Assembly (NCBI RefSeq): GCF_014200755.1
Contig: NZ_JACHCM010000003.1
Location: 372,001 to 436,000 of the forward strand
From: Rhodanobacter sp. ANJX3
GTDB taxonomy: Bacteria > Pseudomonadota > Gammaproteobacteria > Xanthomonadales > Rhodanobacteraceae
Reading direction: 5' to 3'
Length of the DNA stretch: 64,000 bases
The notes beneath the pieces are model-generated. The model searched no databases and was not told where the DNA came from. It saw only the letters and a program-made list of their open reading frames with translations. The position numbers and the translations under genes are program-made. Positions 45,311 through 56,472 of this stretch are shown one piece after another; the stretch's first letter is position 1; every line of letters starts with the position of its first letter.

Positions 45311-46024
45311 ATGAAAACTTTCTCCCGCCTCCCCGCTCTTGCTGCCGGTCTCGCGCTGGCCCTCGCCACCGGTAACGCGCTGGCCGCTTCGCCGCAGCCG
45401 TTTACCGCGCATTATCAGGTGCTCAGCGATGGTCAGCCGGTCGGCGACGCCACCGTCAAACTCAGCACCGCCGGCAACGGCGAGTATTCCTACAGCAACT
45501 CCAGCAAGGGCACCGGCGGCATGGCCGCTATGATCGGCGCCAGTTCGGAGGAAACCACGCGTTTTCGCTGGCAGAACGACGTACCTGCCACGCTCAGCTA
45601 CGACTACAAGCTGCAAAGCTCGTTCAAAAGCAAGCAGCGCCACATGAGCGTGGACCCGGCATCGGGCAAGGTCACCGTCGACGAGGGCAAGGGTGCGGGC
45701 AGCTACGCCGCCGTTCCCGGCATGGCCGATCGCAACAGCCTGCCGTTGGCGATCGGGCTGGCGCTGGCCAGCGGCAAGCGGACGGTAACCGTACCGGTCG
45801 GCGTGCGCCAGGGCGTCGAGCAGCAGCAGTACAAGGTTACCGGCACCGAATCGGTGCAGGTGCCGGCCGGCACGTTCAAGGCGGAAAAAGTCGCGCGCAG
45901 CGACGACGGCAGCAAGCGTTTCGACGCCTGGTATGTGCCGCAGAAATATCCTGTGCCGGTAAAGATCACGCAGGCGGACGGCGGCGATCTCACCTTGCAG
46001 TTGGTCAGCTTCAGCCGTCCATAA
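45311..46024 (+). CDS. DUF3108 domain-containing exported protein
   Basis: A 237-residue protein with a signal peptide (LPALAAGLALALATGNALA) followed by a beta-rich DUF3108 domain (FTAHYQVLSDGQPVGDATVK, YDYKLQSSFKSKQRHMSVD, VQVPAGTFKAEKV, FDAWYVPQKYPVPVKI). DUF3108 proteins are periplasmic or outer-membrane proteins of unknown function and are often found after purN in Lysobacterales and betaproteobacteria. The start at 45311 gives the signal peptide; a longer open frame is spurious. It is 41 bases after purN and ends before a strong bidirectional terminator. Confidence 0.92.
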   Translation: MKTFSRLPALAAGLALALATGNALAASPQPFTAHYQVLSDGQPVGDATVKLSTAGNGEYSYSNSSKGTGGMAAMIGASSEETTRFRWQNDVPATLSYDYKLQSSFKSKQRHMSVDPASGKVTVDEGKGAGSYAAVPGMADRNSLPLAIGLALASGKRTVTVPVGVRQGVEQQQYKVTGTESVQVPAGTFKAEKVARSDDGSKRFDAWYVPQKYPVPVKITQADGGDLTLQLVSFSRP

Positions 46025-46040
46025 AACCGAGAGTGATCGC

Positions 46041-46078
46041 CCCATAGAAAAGGCCGCATCAGCGGCCTTTTCTATGGG
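46041..46078. terminator. Bidirectional intrinsic terminator between DUF3108 gene and murA
   Basis: A perfect 17-bp stem (46041-46057 with 46062-46078, core AAAAGGCCGC and GCGGCCTTTT) with a 4-base ATCA loop. A-rich and T-rich arms give a U-tract in either direction, serving the convergent DUF3108 and murA genes. Confidence 0.95.
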
Positions 46079-46094
46079 AGTTGCAGGCAGCTGA

Positions 46095-47679
<1,585 letters not shown>

Positions 47680-47741
47680 GAAAGGGGATTTCCTCGGGAA
47701 TGAAAGCTGACTGGGCGTCAGCCGATAGGCCGGTTTGGCGA

Positions 47742-47756
47742 CGTTGGAATCCAACG
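47742..47756. promoter_or_regulatory. 15-bp palindrome in the ibaG-kdsD divergent region
   Basis: CGTTGGA-A-TCCAACG is a perfect inverted repeat with 7-bp arms and a one-base centre. It lies in the 240-base region between the divergent ibaG and kdsD starts, a reasonable place for an operator. No regulator can be named. Confidence 0.3.
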
Positions 47757-47919
47757 CGTCGGCTTATGACGTTAAAATACGAATGTGCCATGGTAATGGA
47801 AATACGCTGGCGCAGAAATGGCAGCCACATTGCCCGCGTCTTGGCTGCCGCTGTTCGGTGTCATCATGGCGCCGGGTTGAAACCGCCGGTTGCCGATACT
47901 TTCCCACGCTAGAGACTTC

Positions 47920-48930
47920 ATGAACGCTCGCATCGCTCCGCCTGCTACCGTCGCCCTGGATCCGGACCTCATCGTTCGCAGCGCGCGCTCGGTCATCGGG
48001 CTGGAGGCCTCGGCGATCGAGGCGCTGCGGCCACGGATCGGGCCGGCGTTTGTCGAGGCCTGCCGCATCATCCTGGCCTGCAAGGGCCGCGTCGTGGTCA
48101 GCGGCATGGGCAAGTCGGGCCACGTCGCGCGCAAGATCGCCGCCACGCTGGCATCCACCGGCACACCGGCGTTCTTTGTGCATCCGGGCGAGGCCAGCCA
48201 CGGCGATCTGGGCATGATCCTGCCCGAAGACGTGGTGCTGGCGCTGTCGTATTCGGGCGAAACCGACGAGCTGCTGTTCATCCTGCCGATGATCAAGCGC
48301 CAGGGGATTCCGCTGATCGTCATCACCGGCAAGTCCCAATCGTCGCTGGCGACCGAGGCCGACGTGGTTCTGGACGGCAGCATTACCAGCGAAGCCTGCC
48401 CACTGGGCCTGGCGCCGACCACCAGTACGACCGTAGCCCTGGTGCTGGGCGACGCGCTGGCGATCGCCCTGCTGGAAGCCCGCGGCTTCACTTCGGACGA
48501 TTTTGCCCGCTCGCATCCGGCCGGCAGCCTGGGCCGGCGGCTGTTGCTGCATATCAGCGACGTGATGCACAGCGGTACCGATGTGCCGCGCGTATCGCCC
48601 GAGGCCAGCATCACCACCGCACTGGTCGAGATGACCCGCAAGCATCTGGGCATGACCGCCGTCGTGGACGCCGACCAGCGGCTGCTCGGTGTATTCACCG
48701 ACGGCGACCTGCGTCGCGCGCTGGACGATGTCGGCGTGGACCTGCGCGGCGCCAAGGTCGGCGAGCTGATGACGCGTGAGCCTAAAACCATCGGTGCCGG
48801 CAAGCTCGCCGCCGAAGCGGCGCAGTTGATGGAAAAGCTCAAGATCAACGCCCTGCTGGTCGTCGATGATGAACAGCACGTGGTCGGCGCACTGAATATT
48901 CATGATCTGCTCCGGGCTCGCGTGGTCTGA
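47920..48930 (+). CDS. kdsD: D-arabinose-5-phosphate isomerase KdsD
   Basis: A 336-residue SIS-domain isomerase with two C-terminal CBS domains. The SIS part has GRVVVSGMGKSGHVARKIA, FFVHPGEASHGDLGMI and LALSYSGETDELL; the CBS part has ISDVMHSGTDVPRV and LGVFTDGDLRRAL. It converts ribulose-5-phosphate to arabinose-5-phosphate for Kdo synthesis. The ATG at 47920 is preferred over an in-frame start at 47890. It heads the kdsD-kdsC-lptC-lptA-lptB-rpoN cluster. Confidence 0.96.
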   Translation: MNARIAPPATVALDPDLIVRSARSVIGLEASAIEALRPRIGPAFVEACRIILACKGRVVVSGMGKSGHVARKIAATLASTGTPAFFVHPGEASHGDLGMILPEDVVLALSYSGETDELLFILPMIKRQGIPLIVITGKSQSSLATEADVVLDGSITSEACPLGLAPTTSTTVALVLGDALAIALLEARGFTSDDFARSHPAGSLGRRLLLHISDVMHSGTDVPRVSPEASITTALVEMTRKHLGMTAVVDADQRLLGVFTDGDLRRALDDVGVDLRGAKVGELMTREPKTIGAGKLAAEAAQLMEKLKINALLVVDDEQHVVGALNIHDLLRARVV

Positions 48931-48998
48931 TTTGACTTGGCAAATCAGAAAAATCAAACACGCCGCTCTTGACTTGGCTCTCCTCAGAACATCATCCC

Positions 48999-49544
48999 GT
49001 GCCCATTAATTACCTTGCCGACGTCCCTTCCGACATTCTCGCCCGTGCGGCCGCTATCCGCGTCGCCGTGTTCGACGTGGACGGTACGCTGACCGACGGT
49101 CGGCTCTGGTATGGCGAAGACGGCCGCGAAACCAAGGTGTTTCATGTGCACGACGGCCTGGGCCTGAAGCGGCTGAAGCAGAACGGCGTGGTGGTGGCCA
49201 TCATCAGCGCGCGAATCAGCCATCCGGTGGCGCTGCGCGCCGAGGAACTCGGTATCGAACACATCTACCAGGCACAGGACGACAAGGCGGCGTGCCTGCT
49301 CGAACTGTTGGACGCACTCCATCTCACGACCGAACAGGCTGCCTTCATCGGCGACGATCTGCCCGACCTGCCGCCGATGAAACTCGCCGGGCTCTCGGTG
49401 GCTGTCGCCAATGCCCATCCGGTGGTTGCCGAACAGGCGCACTGGCAAACCCGCAAGGGCGGCGGCCTTGGCGCCGCCCGCGAGGTCTGCGATCTCATCC
49501 TGCACGCCCAGGGCAAAGACGCGGCTGCGGTGCCGCCCCAGTGA
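48999..49544 (+). CDS. kdsC: 3-deoxy-D-manno-octulosonate-8-phosphate phosphatase KdsC
   Basis: A 181-residue HAD phosphatase. The nucleophile motif is AVFDVDGTLTDGRLWY; later blocks are VAIISARIS and AAFIGDDLPDLPPMKLAGL, the HAD motifs II and IV. It removes phosphate from Kdo-8-phosphate. The GTG at 48999 gives family length and a PINYLADVPSD start; a TTG at 48969 would be longer. The stop overlaps lptC's GTG (GTGA). Confidence 0.95.
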   Translation: MPINYLADVPSDILARAAAIRVAVFDVDGTLTDGRLWYGEDGRETKVFHVHDGLGLKRLKQNGVVVAIISARISHPVALRAEELGIEHIYQAQDDKAACLLELLDALHLTTEQAAFIGDDLPDLPPMKLAGLSVAVANAHPVVAEQAHWQTRKGGGLGAAREVCDLILHAQGKDAAAVPPQ

Positions 49545-50221
49545 GCCTGCGCCGTTATCTTCGCGACCGCGGACTGCTGGCGGCGACGCTGGCCATCGCG
49601 CTGCTGGCCGGCATGGGTCAATTATTGCTTTGGTGGATCGGGCCATCGGTCGCGCCGAATGATTTTGTCGGACCGCCGCGTTCCGGCTACACCCTGATCA
49701 ACAGCCACGTCACCGAATACGACGTGCTGGGCAAGCAGAGCATGCGGCTGCAGTCGCCGCATATCGAACGGCGCGAGGGCGATGAATCGCTCTATCTCAA
49801 TACGCCCACCTTCCAGCTTCCGCCCAAGATTCCCGGCCTGCCCGACTGGGACGGCAACTCGCTGTACGGCTGGGTCAACAAGGAAGGCACCCTGCTAAAA
49901 CTGCAGGGACCGGTCTACCTGCATCGCCCGGCCTACATCGATACCAAGGGCGTCGCCCAGGCCGAAACGATCATGCACACGTCCGAAGTGACGGCGTGGC
50001 CGAAAGAACAGCGCATGGAAACCGCCGAATCGGCGAATATCGTGCAAGGCCAACGTACAATGCGTGGGATCGGCATGCGTGCCAGTCTCAACGACAACCA
50101 TCTGGAGCTGCTCGATGCTTCCCACATCACTTTCCCGCCGCGCACACCCAAACCGTCCTCTGCTCGGCCTGCTGCTGCTAAGCCTGCTCGCGCTGCAGCC
50201 AGCGATGGCACGACAGGATGA
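49541..50221 (+). CDS. lptC: LPS export ABC transporter periplasmic protein LptC
   Basis: A 226-residue bitopic protein: one N-terminal membrane helix (LLAATLAIALLAGMGQLLLW) and a periplasmic LptC jelly-roll (GYTLINSHVTEYDVLGKQSM, GWVNKEGTLLKLQGPVYLHR, MHTSEVTAWPKEQRMETAES). It hands LPS from LptB2FG to LptA. The GTG at 49541 overlaps kdsC's stop, which fixes the start. A Pro/Ala-rich tail of about 30 residues, absent in E. coli LptC, overlaps the start of lptA in a different frame. Confidence 0.95.
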   Translation: MSLRRYLRDRGLLAATLAIALLAGMGQLLLWWIGPSVAPNDFVGPPRSGYTLINSHVTEYDVLGKQSMRLQSPHIERREGDESLYLNTPTFQLPPKIPGLPDWDGNSLYGWVNKEGTLLKLQGPVYLHRPAYIDTKGVAQAETIMHTSEVTAWPKEQRMETAESANIVQGQRTMRGIGMRASLNDNHLELLDASHITFPPRTPKPSSARPAAAKPARAAASDGTTG

Positions 50222-50690
50222 CCGGCAGAAGCCGATGAACCTGGATGCCAAGTCCATCGATGGCTACAACCTGCCCAATACCGTCACCACGCTGACCGGC
50301 AATGTCACGGCGACGCAGGGTACGCTGAAGATGACGGGCGACAAGGCGCTGGTGAGTATCGACGCCAATACGCAAATCAGCCACATCCATGTCACGGCTG
50401 CGCCGGGCAAGCTCGCGCACATCGAGCAGATCGACGATGCCGGCAATCTGATGACCGGCGACGCCGACACGCTGGACTACGACAATATCAACGGCATCGC
50501 CGTACTGACCGGCCATGCGGTCGTGCACCAGCAGGGCCGCGGCGAGTCGCACGGCGACAAGTTGACCTACAACACGCAGACGCAGCAGATGACCGGCACC
50601 AGCGGTAGCGACGGCCAGGTCCATATGGTCATCCTGCCCAAACCGCAGCCTGCCGCTGCGCCCGCGCCCGCCTCATCGAAGCAGCCATAA
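50115..50690 (+). CDS. lptA: LPS transport periplasmic protein LptA
   Basis: A 191-residue LptA/OstA-type protein. A signal peptide ends near LLALQPAMARQ; the beta-jellyroll has PMNLDAKSIDGYNLPNTVTT, LTGNVTATQGTLKMTGDKAL and GHAVVHQQGRGESHGDKLTY. LptA bridges LPS across the periplasm. The ATG at 50115 follows GGAG and gives the signal peptide, so the first 107 bases overlap the end of lptC. A Pro/Ala-rich tail ends the protein. lptB follows after 3 bases. Confidence 0.95.
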   Translation: MLPTSLSRRAHPNRPLLGLLLLSLLALQPAMARQDDRQKPMNLDAKSIDGYNLPNTVTTLTGNVTATQGTLKMTGDKALVSIDANTQISHIHVTAAPGKLAHIEQIDDAGNLMTGDADTLDYDNINGIAVLTGHAVVHQQGRGESHGDKLTYNTQTQQMTGTSGSDGQVHMVILPKPQPAAAPAPASSKQP

Positions 50691-50693
50691 CCG

Positions 50694-51413
<720 letters not shown>

Positions 51414-51513
51414 GACGCTGGTCAAGGCTGGCACCTTTGCCCTCCACACATGCCTATGGCCGCATCGGCAGCCAAGCGTTAGGATGTTGGTCAGTTCCTT
51501 CGAACAGGCTGGC

Positions 51514-52992
51514 ATGAAACCTGCTCTCCAGTTTCGTCTTCATCAGCAGCTGACCCTGACGCCGCAACTGCAGCAGGCGATCCGTCTGTTGCAACTCTCG
51601 CAGCTGGAGCTGGAGGCGGAACTGCGTCAGATCGCCGAGAGCAACCCGCTGCTCGAGTTCGCCGAAGAAAGCGAGGATGTCGAGCCGGCCGACGGCGCGG
51701 ATGACGATACCGACTACGTCAATCCGGAGCGCCCCAGCGCTGCCGCGGGCACCGAAAACGACAACAGCAACGACGACACCGGCGAATGGGCCGAAGGCGG
51801 CGGTGCGGCCGAATCGCCGATCGATTTTTCCAGCAGCAGCCTGGGCAGCAAGACCAGCAACACGGCATCGCGCGGCGACGAGGATTTCGAACCGCAGAAC
51901 GCCGCGCCCGACACGCTGCAGCAGCACCTGCTGTGGCAGCTCAACATGGCCTCGTTCAATCCACGCCAGCACGCCATCGCCGCCGTGCTCATCGACGCGA
52001 TAAATGCCGATGGCTACCTCGACGAGAGTCTGGAAACCCTGCTGACGGCGCTGCCGGAAGGCATCCGCGCCAGCATTGAGGAAATAGACGCCGTGCGCCG
52101 GCGCCTGCAGGGCTTCGACCCGGCCGGCGTGGGCAGCCTGGATCTGCGCGACTGCCTGCGCGTGCAGCTGGAGCAGTTCGCCGCCGACACGCCGCATCGC
52201 GATCTGGCGCTGCGTATCGTCGACACCGAGCTGGAGCTGCTGGCGCGCAACGACAGGGTGCGCCTGGCACGTCGTCTGCACGTCACCGAAGACGACGTGG
52301 TCTCGGCCGCCCTGCTCATCCGCAGTCTCGACCCACGCCCCGGCGCAGCCTTCGACGCCACGCCGGTGGAATACGTGGCGCCCGACGTCTATGCCCTGCG
52401 CGACGGCACTCGCTGGCGGGTCAGCCTCAACGCCGACTGCCAGCCCAAATTGGGGCTCAACCAGCATTATTGCGGCCTGATCGCCCGCGCCCGCGGCGAA
52501 GACGCCAGCTGGATGCGTGGCCAGCTGCAGGAGGCGCGCTGGCTGATCAAGAGCCTGGAATCGCGTGCCGAAACGCTGCTCAAGGTCGCCGAGGTCATCG
52601 TGCGCCGGCAGAGCGCCTTTCTCGACTACGGTCCGGAAGCGATGCATCCGCTGGTGCTGCGCGAAGTGGCCGAAGAAGTCGGCATGCACGAGTCGACCAT
52701 CTCCCGTGTGACCACGCGCAAATATTTGCACACGCCGCGTGGTACGTTCGAACTGAAGTATTTTTTCTCCAGCGGCGTCTCCACCGAAGACGGCGGCAGC
52801 GCATCGGCCACCGCAATCCAGGCGATGCTGCGCAAGCTGATCGGCGCCGAAGACGCGCGCAAGCCCCTATCCGACCAAGCCATCGCCGAGGAACTTCATC
52901 GCAAAGGCATCCAGGTTGCCCGCCGCACCGTCGCCAAATACCGCGAAGGCCTGCGCATCCCCAGCTCCAGCGAACGTCAGCGCGCCAACTGA
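51514..52992 (+). CDS. rpoN: RNA polymerase sigma-54 factor RpoN
   Basis: A 492-residue sigma-54. Region I starts MKPALQFRLHQQLTLTPQLQ with the Gln/Leu-rich activator-contact segment. An acidic region II (EESEDVEPADGADDDT) follows, then the core-binding and helix-turn-helix regions (VAEEVGMHESTISRVTTRKY). The C-terminal RpoN box is ARRTVAKYRE. It drives -24/-12 promoters with AAA+ activators. The ATG at 51514 matches family starts; an in-frame ATG at 51484 is possible. It follows lptB by 100 bases and precedes hpf. Confidence 0.98.
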   Translation: MKPALQFRLHQQLTLTPQLQQAIRLLQLSQLELEAELRQIAESNPLLEFAEESEDVEPADGADDDTDYVNPERPSAAAGTENDNSNDDTGEWAEGGGAAESPIDFSSSSLGSKTSNTASRGDEDFEPQNAAPDTLQQHLLWQLNMASFNPRQHAIAAVLIDAINADGYLDESLETLLTALPEGIRASIEEIDAVRRRLQGFDPAGVGSLDLRDCLRVQLEQFAADTPHRDLALRIVDTELELLARNDRVRLARRLHVTEDDVVSAALLIRSLDPRPGAAFDATPVEYVAPDVYALRDGTRWRVSLNADCQPKLGLNQHYCGLIARARGEDASWMRGQLQEARWLIKSLESRAETLLKVAEVIVRRQSAFLDYGPEAMHPLVLREVAEEVGMHESTISRVTTRKYLHTPRGTFELKYFFSSGVSTEDGGSASATAIQAMLRKLIGAEDARKPLSDQAIAEELHRKGIQVARRTVAKYREGLRIPSSSERQRAN

Positions 52993-53141
52993 CAGATCGC
53001 GGAATCCTGGAGGGAACTTGTCCCTGCCCAAAGCGTCCACATACCTGTAGAGAGTGATAAACGACGCGTCGCCTGCCGCATGACAGAGGCCCGTCGCACC
53101 CGCCGCGAAATGCGGCAAATGCACCAACAGAGGAGGCGCCC

Positions 53142-53465
53142 ATGCAATTCCAACTCAGCGGTCAGCATATTGAAGTCACTCAGGCCTTACGGGACCACGT
53201 CACTGCCAAGCTCGACAAACTCACACGACTGGACAACCGGCTGATCAGCCTCTCCGTCGTCATCTCCGTCGACAAGCTGCAGCAGTTTGTTGAAGGTACC
53301 CTGGCCACCACCGGCGCGACCCTGCACGCCGAAGCCGCTGAAACCGACATGTACGTTTCCATCGATGTGATGTTCGACAAGCTGCTCTGCCAGCTGCGCA
53401 AGCATCGCGAAAAAGTCTGCGACAAGCATCAGCGCGAGGCGCGCGAAGTCCGCCTGGCGGTGTAA
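53142..53465 (+). CDS. hpf: Ribosome hibernation promoting factor HPF (short form)
   Basis: A 107-residue sigma-54 modulation protein/HPF family member (FQLSGQHIEVTQALRDHVTA, MYVSIDVMFDKLLCQLRKHR). The length indicates short HPF, which dimerises ribosomes together with RMF in gammaproteobacteria. A strong AGGAGG ribosome site sits 7 bases before the ATG at 53142. It lies 149 bases downstream of rpoN, the usual neighbourhood. Confidence 0.95.
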   Translation: MQFQLSGQHIEVTQALRDHVTAKLDKLTRLDNRLISLSVVISVDKLQQFVEGTLATTGATLHAEAAETDMYVSIDVMFDKLLCQLRKHREKVCDKHQREAREVRLAV

Positions 53466-53642
53466 ACCCCACGCTACGGCCCGCCCCGCCATCGATCCGC
53501 GATCGGTGGCACGGCGGGTCGATTCGTCTGCAAGGCTTGGGCTGAAAGGCCGCAGCCTGAGCGCCGCCACGTCCAAACTGGCACAATGGTCATGCTGCCG
53601 CGCCGGCCCACCGGGCTGTTATCGCGGCGCGAAGGACTGGCC

Positions 53643-54593
53643 TTGGATCGAATCAGCGCGCGACAACTTTACGATGGCGTTCACGAACGCATGGGCCTGC
53701 GCTGGATTTCCGGCATGCGGGGAGAGGCGCGTGCGCTGGACCCCGGTGCTACGCAGTCACGCCGGCCATCGCTGATCGGCTATCTCAATGTCATCTACCC
53801 GAACAAGATCCAGATCGTCGGCACCGAAGAACTGAATTTTCTCGACGGACTGGATTCGCGCCAGCGCTGGGAAGTGATCCACAAGGTTGCCGCCTACCAG
53901 CCGGTCGCGCTCATCGTGAGCAAGGATCAGGCGATTCCGTCGGACCTGCGCGAAGTCGCCGAGGAAACCAATACCCCGCTGTGGATCAGCCCCAAGCGTG
54001 GGCACGAGCTGCTCACCTATCTGCAATATCACCTGGCGCGCCTACTGGCCGCCAAGACCACCCTGCACGGTGTGTTTCTGGAAGTGTTTTCCATCGGCGT
54101 GCTGATCACCGGCGAAGCCGGCTCGGGCAAGAGCGAGCTGGCGCTGGAGCTGATCAGCCGCGGCCATCGCCTGGTCGCCGATGACGCCACCGAGTTCACC
54201 CTTATCGCGCCGGACGTGATCGACGGCACCTGCCCCGAACTATTGCAGGATCTGCTCGAAGTGCGCGGCCTGGGCGTGCTCAACATCCGCGAGATGTTCG
54301 GCCACATGTCGGTCAAGCCGTCCAAGTACCTGCGCCTGGTGATCCACCTCAAGCCATTGCGCGACGGTGAGGATACCGACGCGCTGACCCGGCTCACCGG
54401 CGACATCGGCCATCGCGAGATCTTCGACGTGGCCGTACCGATGATCACCATCCCGGTGGCGCCGGGACGCAACCTCGCCGTGCTGGTGGAGGCCGCTGTG
54501 CGCAGCCACGCGCTGAAGAGCAAGGGCATCGACCCGGCGCAGACCTTTATCGATCGCCAGGCGCATCAACTGAACCGGCTACCGCCGTGGTGA
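53643..54593 (+). CDS. hprK: HPr kinase/phosphorylase HprK
   Basis: A 316-residue HPr(Ser) kinase/phosphorylase. Walker A is [16 protein letters not shown] with Lys163, the following HPrK signature is [17 protein letters not shown], and [13 protein letters not shown] lies near the C-terminus. It phosphorylates or dephosphorylates HPr at Ser46. A TTG at 53643 is preferred: AAGGA lies 6 bases before it and the N-terminus ([18 protein letters not shown]) then matches Xanthomonas-type HprK length. An ATG at 53586 is the longer alternative but has no ribosome site. ptsN, often found before hprK, is absent here. Confidence 0.95.
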   Translation: MDRISARQLYDGVHERMGLRWISGMRGEARALDPGATQSRRPSLIGYLNVIYPNKIQIVGTEELNFLDGLDSRQRWEVIHKVAAYQPVALIVSKDQAIPSDLREVAEETNTPLWISPKRGHELLTYLQYHLARLLAAKTTLHGVFLEVFSIGVLITGEAGSGKSELALELISRGHRLVADDATEFTLIAPDVIDGTCPELLQDLLEVRGLGVLNIREMFGHMSVKPSKYLRLVIHLKPLRDGEDTDALTRLTGDIGHREIFDVAVPMITIPVAPGRNLAVLVEAAVRSHALKSKGIDPAQTFIDRQAHQLNRLPPW

Positions 54594-54597
54594 TGGC

Positions 54598-55518
54598 ATG
54601 ACTGACGACGGCAAACCACTGATCACACCGCTGGTCGACGCGCGCGAGATTCATCTCATCGTGCTGACCGGTCTGTCCGGCGGCGGCAAGACGGTGGCGC
54701 TGCGCGCGCTGGAAGATCTCGAATTCTATTGCGTCGACAATCTGCCGTCGGCACTGCTGCCGCAGCTGGTCAACGCGGTGATCGGCGGTCATGACGACCC
54801 GGGCAGCGGCGGCATGCATCGGCGCATTGCCGTGGGCGTCGATGTCCGCAACCGCGGCACCGACTTCGCGCATATGCCGCAGGTGCTTTCCGATCTGGCC
54901 GCGGCCGGCGTCCAGGTGCAGTTGGTCTTTCTCGACTGCCGCGACGAAGTGCTGATCAAACGCTATTCGGAAAGCCGTCGGCGCCATCCACTCGCGATGC
55001 GCGGCGTGTCGCTGGCCGACGCCATTGCCGAGGAGCGTCGCCTGCTGCGGCCGCTGATGGCGATCGCCGAAAAGGTGATCGACTCCAGCGAGCTCAACGT
55101 GCATCAGCTGCGTCGGCTTATCGCCACCGGCTACGCCCGGGCCACCGAAGGGCTGACACTGATGTTCCAGTCGTTCGCGTTCCGCCGCGGGCTGCCGCTG
55201 GATTCGGACTTCGTGTTCGACGCGCGCTGTCTGCCCAATCCGCACTGGCAGCCGCATCTGCGCCCGCTGTCCGGCAAGGACGCACCGGTACGCGACTTTC
55301 TCGACGTCGAGCCGCTGGTCGGCGAATACTTTGCCGACACCGCACGCTGGCTGGACGCGTGGGTGCCGCGCTTTGAACAGGACGATCGCAGCTATATGAC
55401 CATCGCTGTCGGCTGCACCGGCGGTCGCCATCGTTCGGTCTATCTGGTCGAAAAACTTGCCGCCCATTTTCGCGCCCAACGCGAGGGCGTACTCACCTTC
55501 CATCGCGAACTCGAGTGA
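54598..55518 (+). CDS. rapZ: RNase adapter/nucleotide-binding protein RapZ
   Basis: A 306-residue RapZ (YvcJ family) protein. The Walker A motif is LTGLSGGGKTVALRALED with Lys31; CVDNLPSALLPQL and VFLDCRDEVLIKRYSESRRR follow. The C-terminal domain ends with VGCTGGRHRSVYLVEKLA, a phosphate-binding loop characteristic of RapZ. In E. coli it targets GlmZ RNA for RNase E cleavage to control GlmS. The start ATG at 54598 lies 4 bases after the hprK stop, so the two are coupled. Confidence 0.96.
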   Translation: MTDDGKPLITPLVDAREIHLIVLTGLSGGGKTVALRALEDLEFYCVDNLPSALLPQLVNAVIGGHDDPGSGGMHRRIAVGVDVRNRGTDFAHMPQVLSDLAAAGVQVQLVFLDCRDEVLIKRYSESRRRHPLAMRGVSLADAIAEERRLLRPLMAIAEKVIDSSELNVHQLRRLIATGYARATEGLTLMFQSFAFRRGLPLDSDFVFDARCLPNPHWQPHLRPLSGKDAPVRDFLDVEPLVGEYFADTARWLDAWVPRFEQDDRSYMTIAVGCTGGRHRSVYLVEKLAAHFRAQREGVLTFHRELE

Positions 55519-55555
55519 CCACCATGCCTCGTCATATCACTACAGGGTCACCGGC

Positions 55556-55948
55556 ATGAACGTCAGCGTGCTTTTGATGACACACGAAGCGGTCGGCAAT
55601 GCGCTGATCGCCGCCGCGCATCACGTCATGCCCAAACTGCCGCTGCAAGTTGCTGCGGTGGAGGTTCCGCCGCAGGCCGACCCGGACGTGATGCGAACAC
55701 TCACCGCACGCCACGCGCGCGAACTCGATCACGGCGACGGTGTCCTAGTGCTGGCCGATCTGTATGGCGCTACGCCATGCAACATCGGTCTCTCGCTCGG
55801 CGCACTCGGCGTGCACCTGCGCTGCGTGTCCGGACTCAACCTGCCGATGCTGTTGCGTGTCCTCAATTACGCCGACAAACCGCTGGACGAACTGGCCGAG
55901 ATCGCGGCCAGCGGCGGACGCGGCGGAATCTTTATCGACCATGCCTGA
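55556..55948 (+). CDS. PTS EIIA component, mannose/fructose (man) type
   Basis: A 130-residue EIIA(man)-type domain. The phosphorylated histidine is His10 in LLMTHEAVGNALI; LVLADLYGATPCNIGL is the conserved second block. It starts MNVSVLLMTHEAVG at 55556, after AGGG; a longer frame from 55457 overlaps rapZ and is spurious. No EIIB or EIIC gene is nearby, so it probably has a regulatory role, receiving phosphate from HPr. HPr follows after 8 bases. Confidence 0.93.
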   Translation: MNVSVLLMTHEAVGNALIAAAHHVMPKLPLQVAAVEVPPQADPDVMRTLTARHARELDHGDGVLVLADLYGATPCNIGLSLGALGVHLRCVSGLNLPMLLRVLNYADKPLDELAEIAASGGRGGIFIDHA

Positions 55949-55956
55949 TTTTATTT

Positions 55957-56226
55957 ATGCTTGAACAAGAAATCGTGGTTTCCAACAAGCTTGGCCTGCA
56001 TGCGCGCGCATCGGCCAAGCTGGTGCAGCTTGTTCAGGGGTTCAAGGCGACCGTGTGGCTGGTCAGCCGCGGTCGCGAAGTCAATGCCCAGAGCATCATG
56101 GGCGTGATGATGCTGGCCGCCGGCATCGGCACGCCGCTGATCATTCGCGCCGACGGCGCGGACGAGCAGGCCGCCGTCACCGCCGTGGCGGATCTGTTTG
56201 CGCGCAAGTTCGACGAAGGAGCATGA
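55957..56226 (+). CDS. ptsH: PTS phosphocarrier protein HPr
   Basis: An 89-residue HPr. His15 lies in SNKLGLHARASAKLV, the EI-dependent phosphorylation site, and Ser46 lies in NAQSIMGVMMLAAG, the HprK target. Both sites being intact fits with hprK two genes upstream. The ATG at 55957 is chosen by family length; a longer in-frame ORF overlaps the EIIA gene. It is 8 bases after the EIIA gene and 246 bases before ptsI. Confidence 0.96.
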   Translation: MLEQEIVVSNKLGLHARASAKLVQLVQGFKATVWLVSRGREVNAQSIMGVMMLAAGIGTPLIIRADGADEQAAVTAVADLFARKFDEGA

Positions 56227-56232
56227 GGTGAA

Positions 56233-56453
56233 GCAGGGAACGGGAAACCACCCGAGGTGGCCCAGCAGGGAACAGGGAATGGGAAACGGCACGCATAAGG
56301 CGTGTTTGAGACCCTGCGCTTTTTTTCTTACCTATCCGAAGCTGCCCCGCTCCTCCTTTATGCTTAACGTTCCCCATTCCCCGTTACTCGCGGCTTCGCC
56401 ACTCGCCCTTCGGGCCGCCTTTGGCGTTCGCGCTGCGCGCGTCCCTGTTCCCC
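56233..56453. repeat. GGGAA-type low-complexity inverted repeats between ptsH and ptsI
   Basis: GCAGGGAACGGGAAAC (56233) and GCAGGGAACAGGGAATGGGAAAC-like sequence (56265-56287) form direct repeats. Their approximate complements, CGTTCCCCATTCCCCGTTAC (56368-56387) and CCCTGTTCCCC (56443-56453), lie on the far side. They could pair to form a long imperfect hairpin. Such GGGAA/TTCCC tracts look like a dispersed intergenic repeat. Confidence 0.5.
56290..56326 (+). terminator. Weak terminator-like hairpin after ptsH
   Basis: CACGC-ATAAG-GCGTG (56290-56304) is a short stem followed, after about 15 bases, by a run of seven Ts (56320-56326). The stem is only 5 bp and the T-run is offset, so at most partial termination before ptsI is expected. 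Confidence 0.3.
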
Positions 56454-56472
56454 GCGCGGCGAGTGCCGCGCC

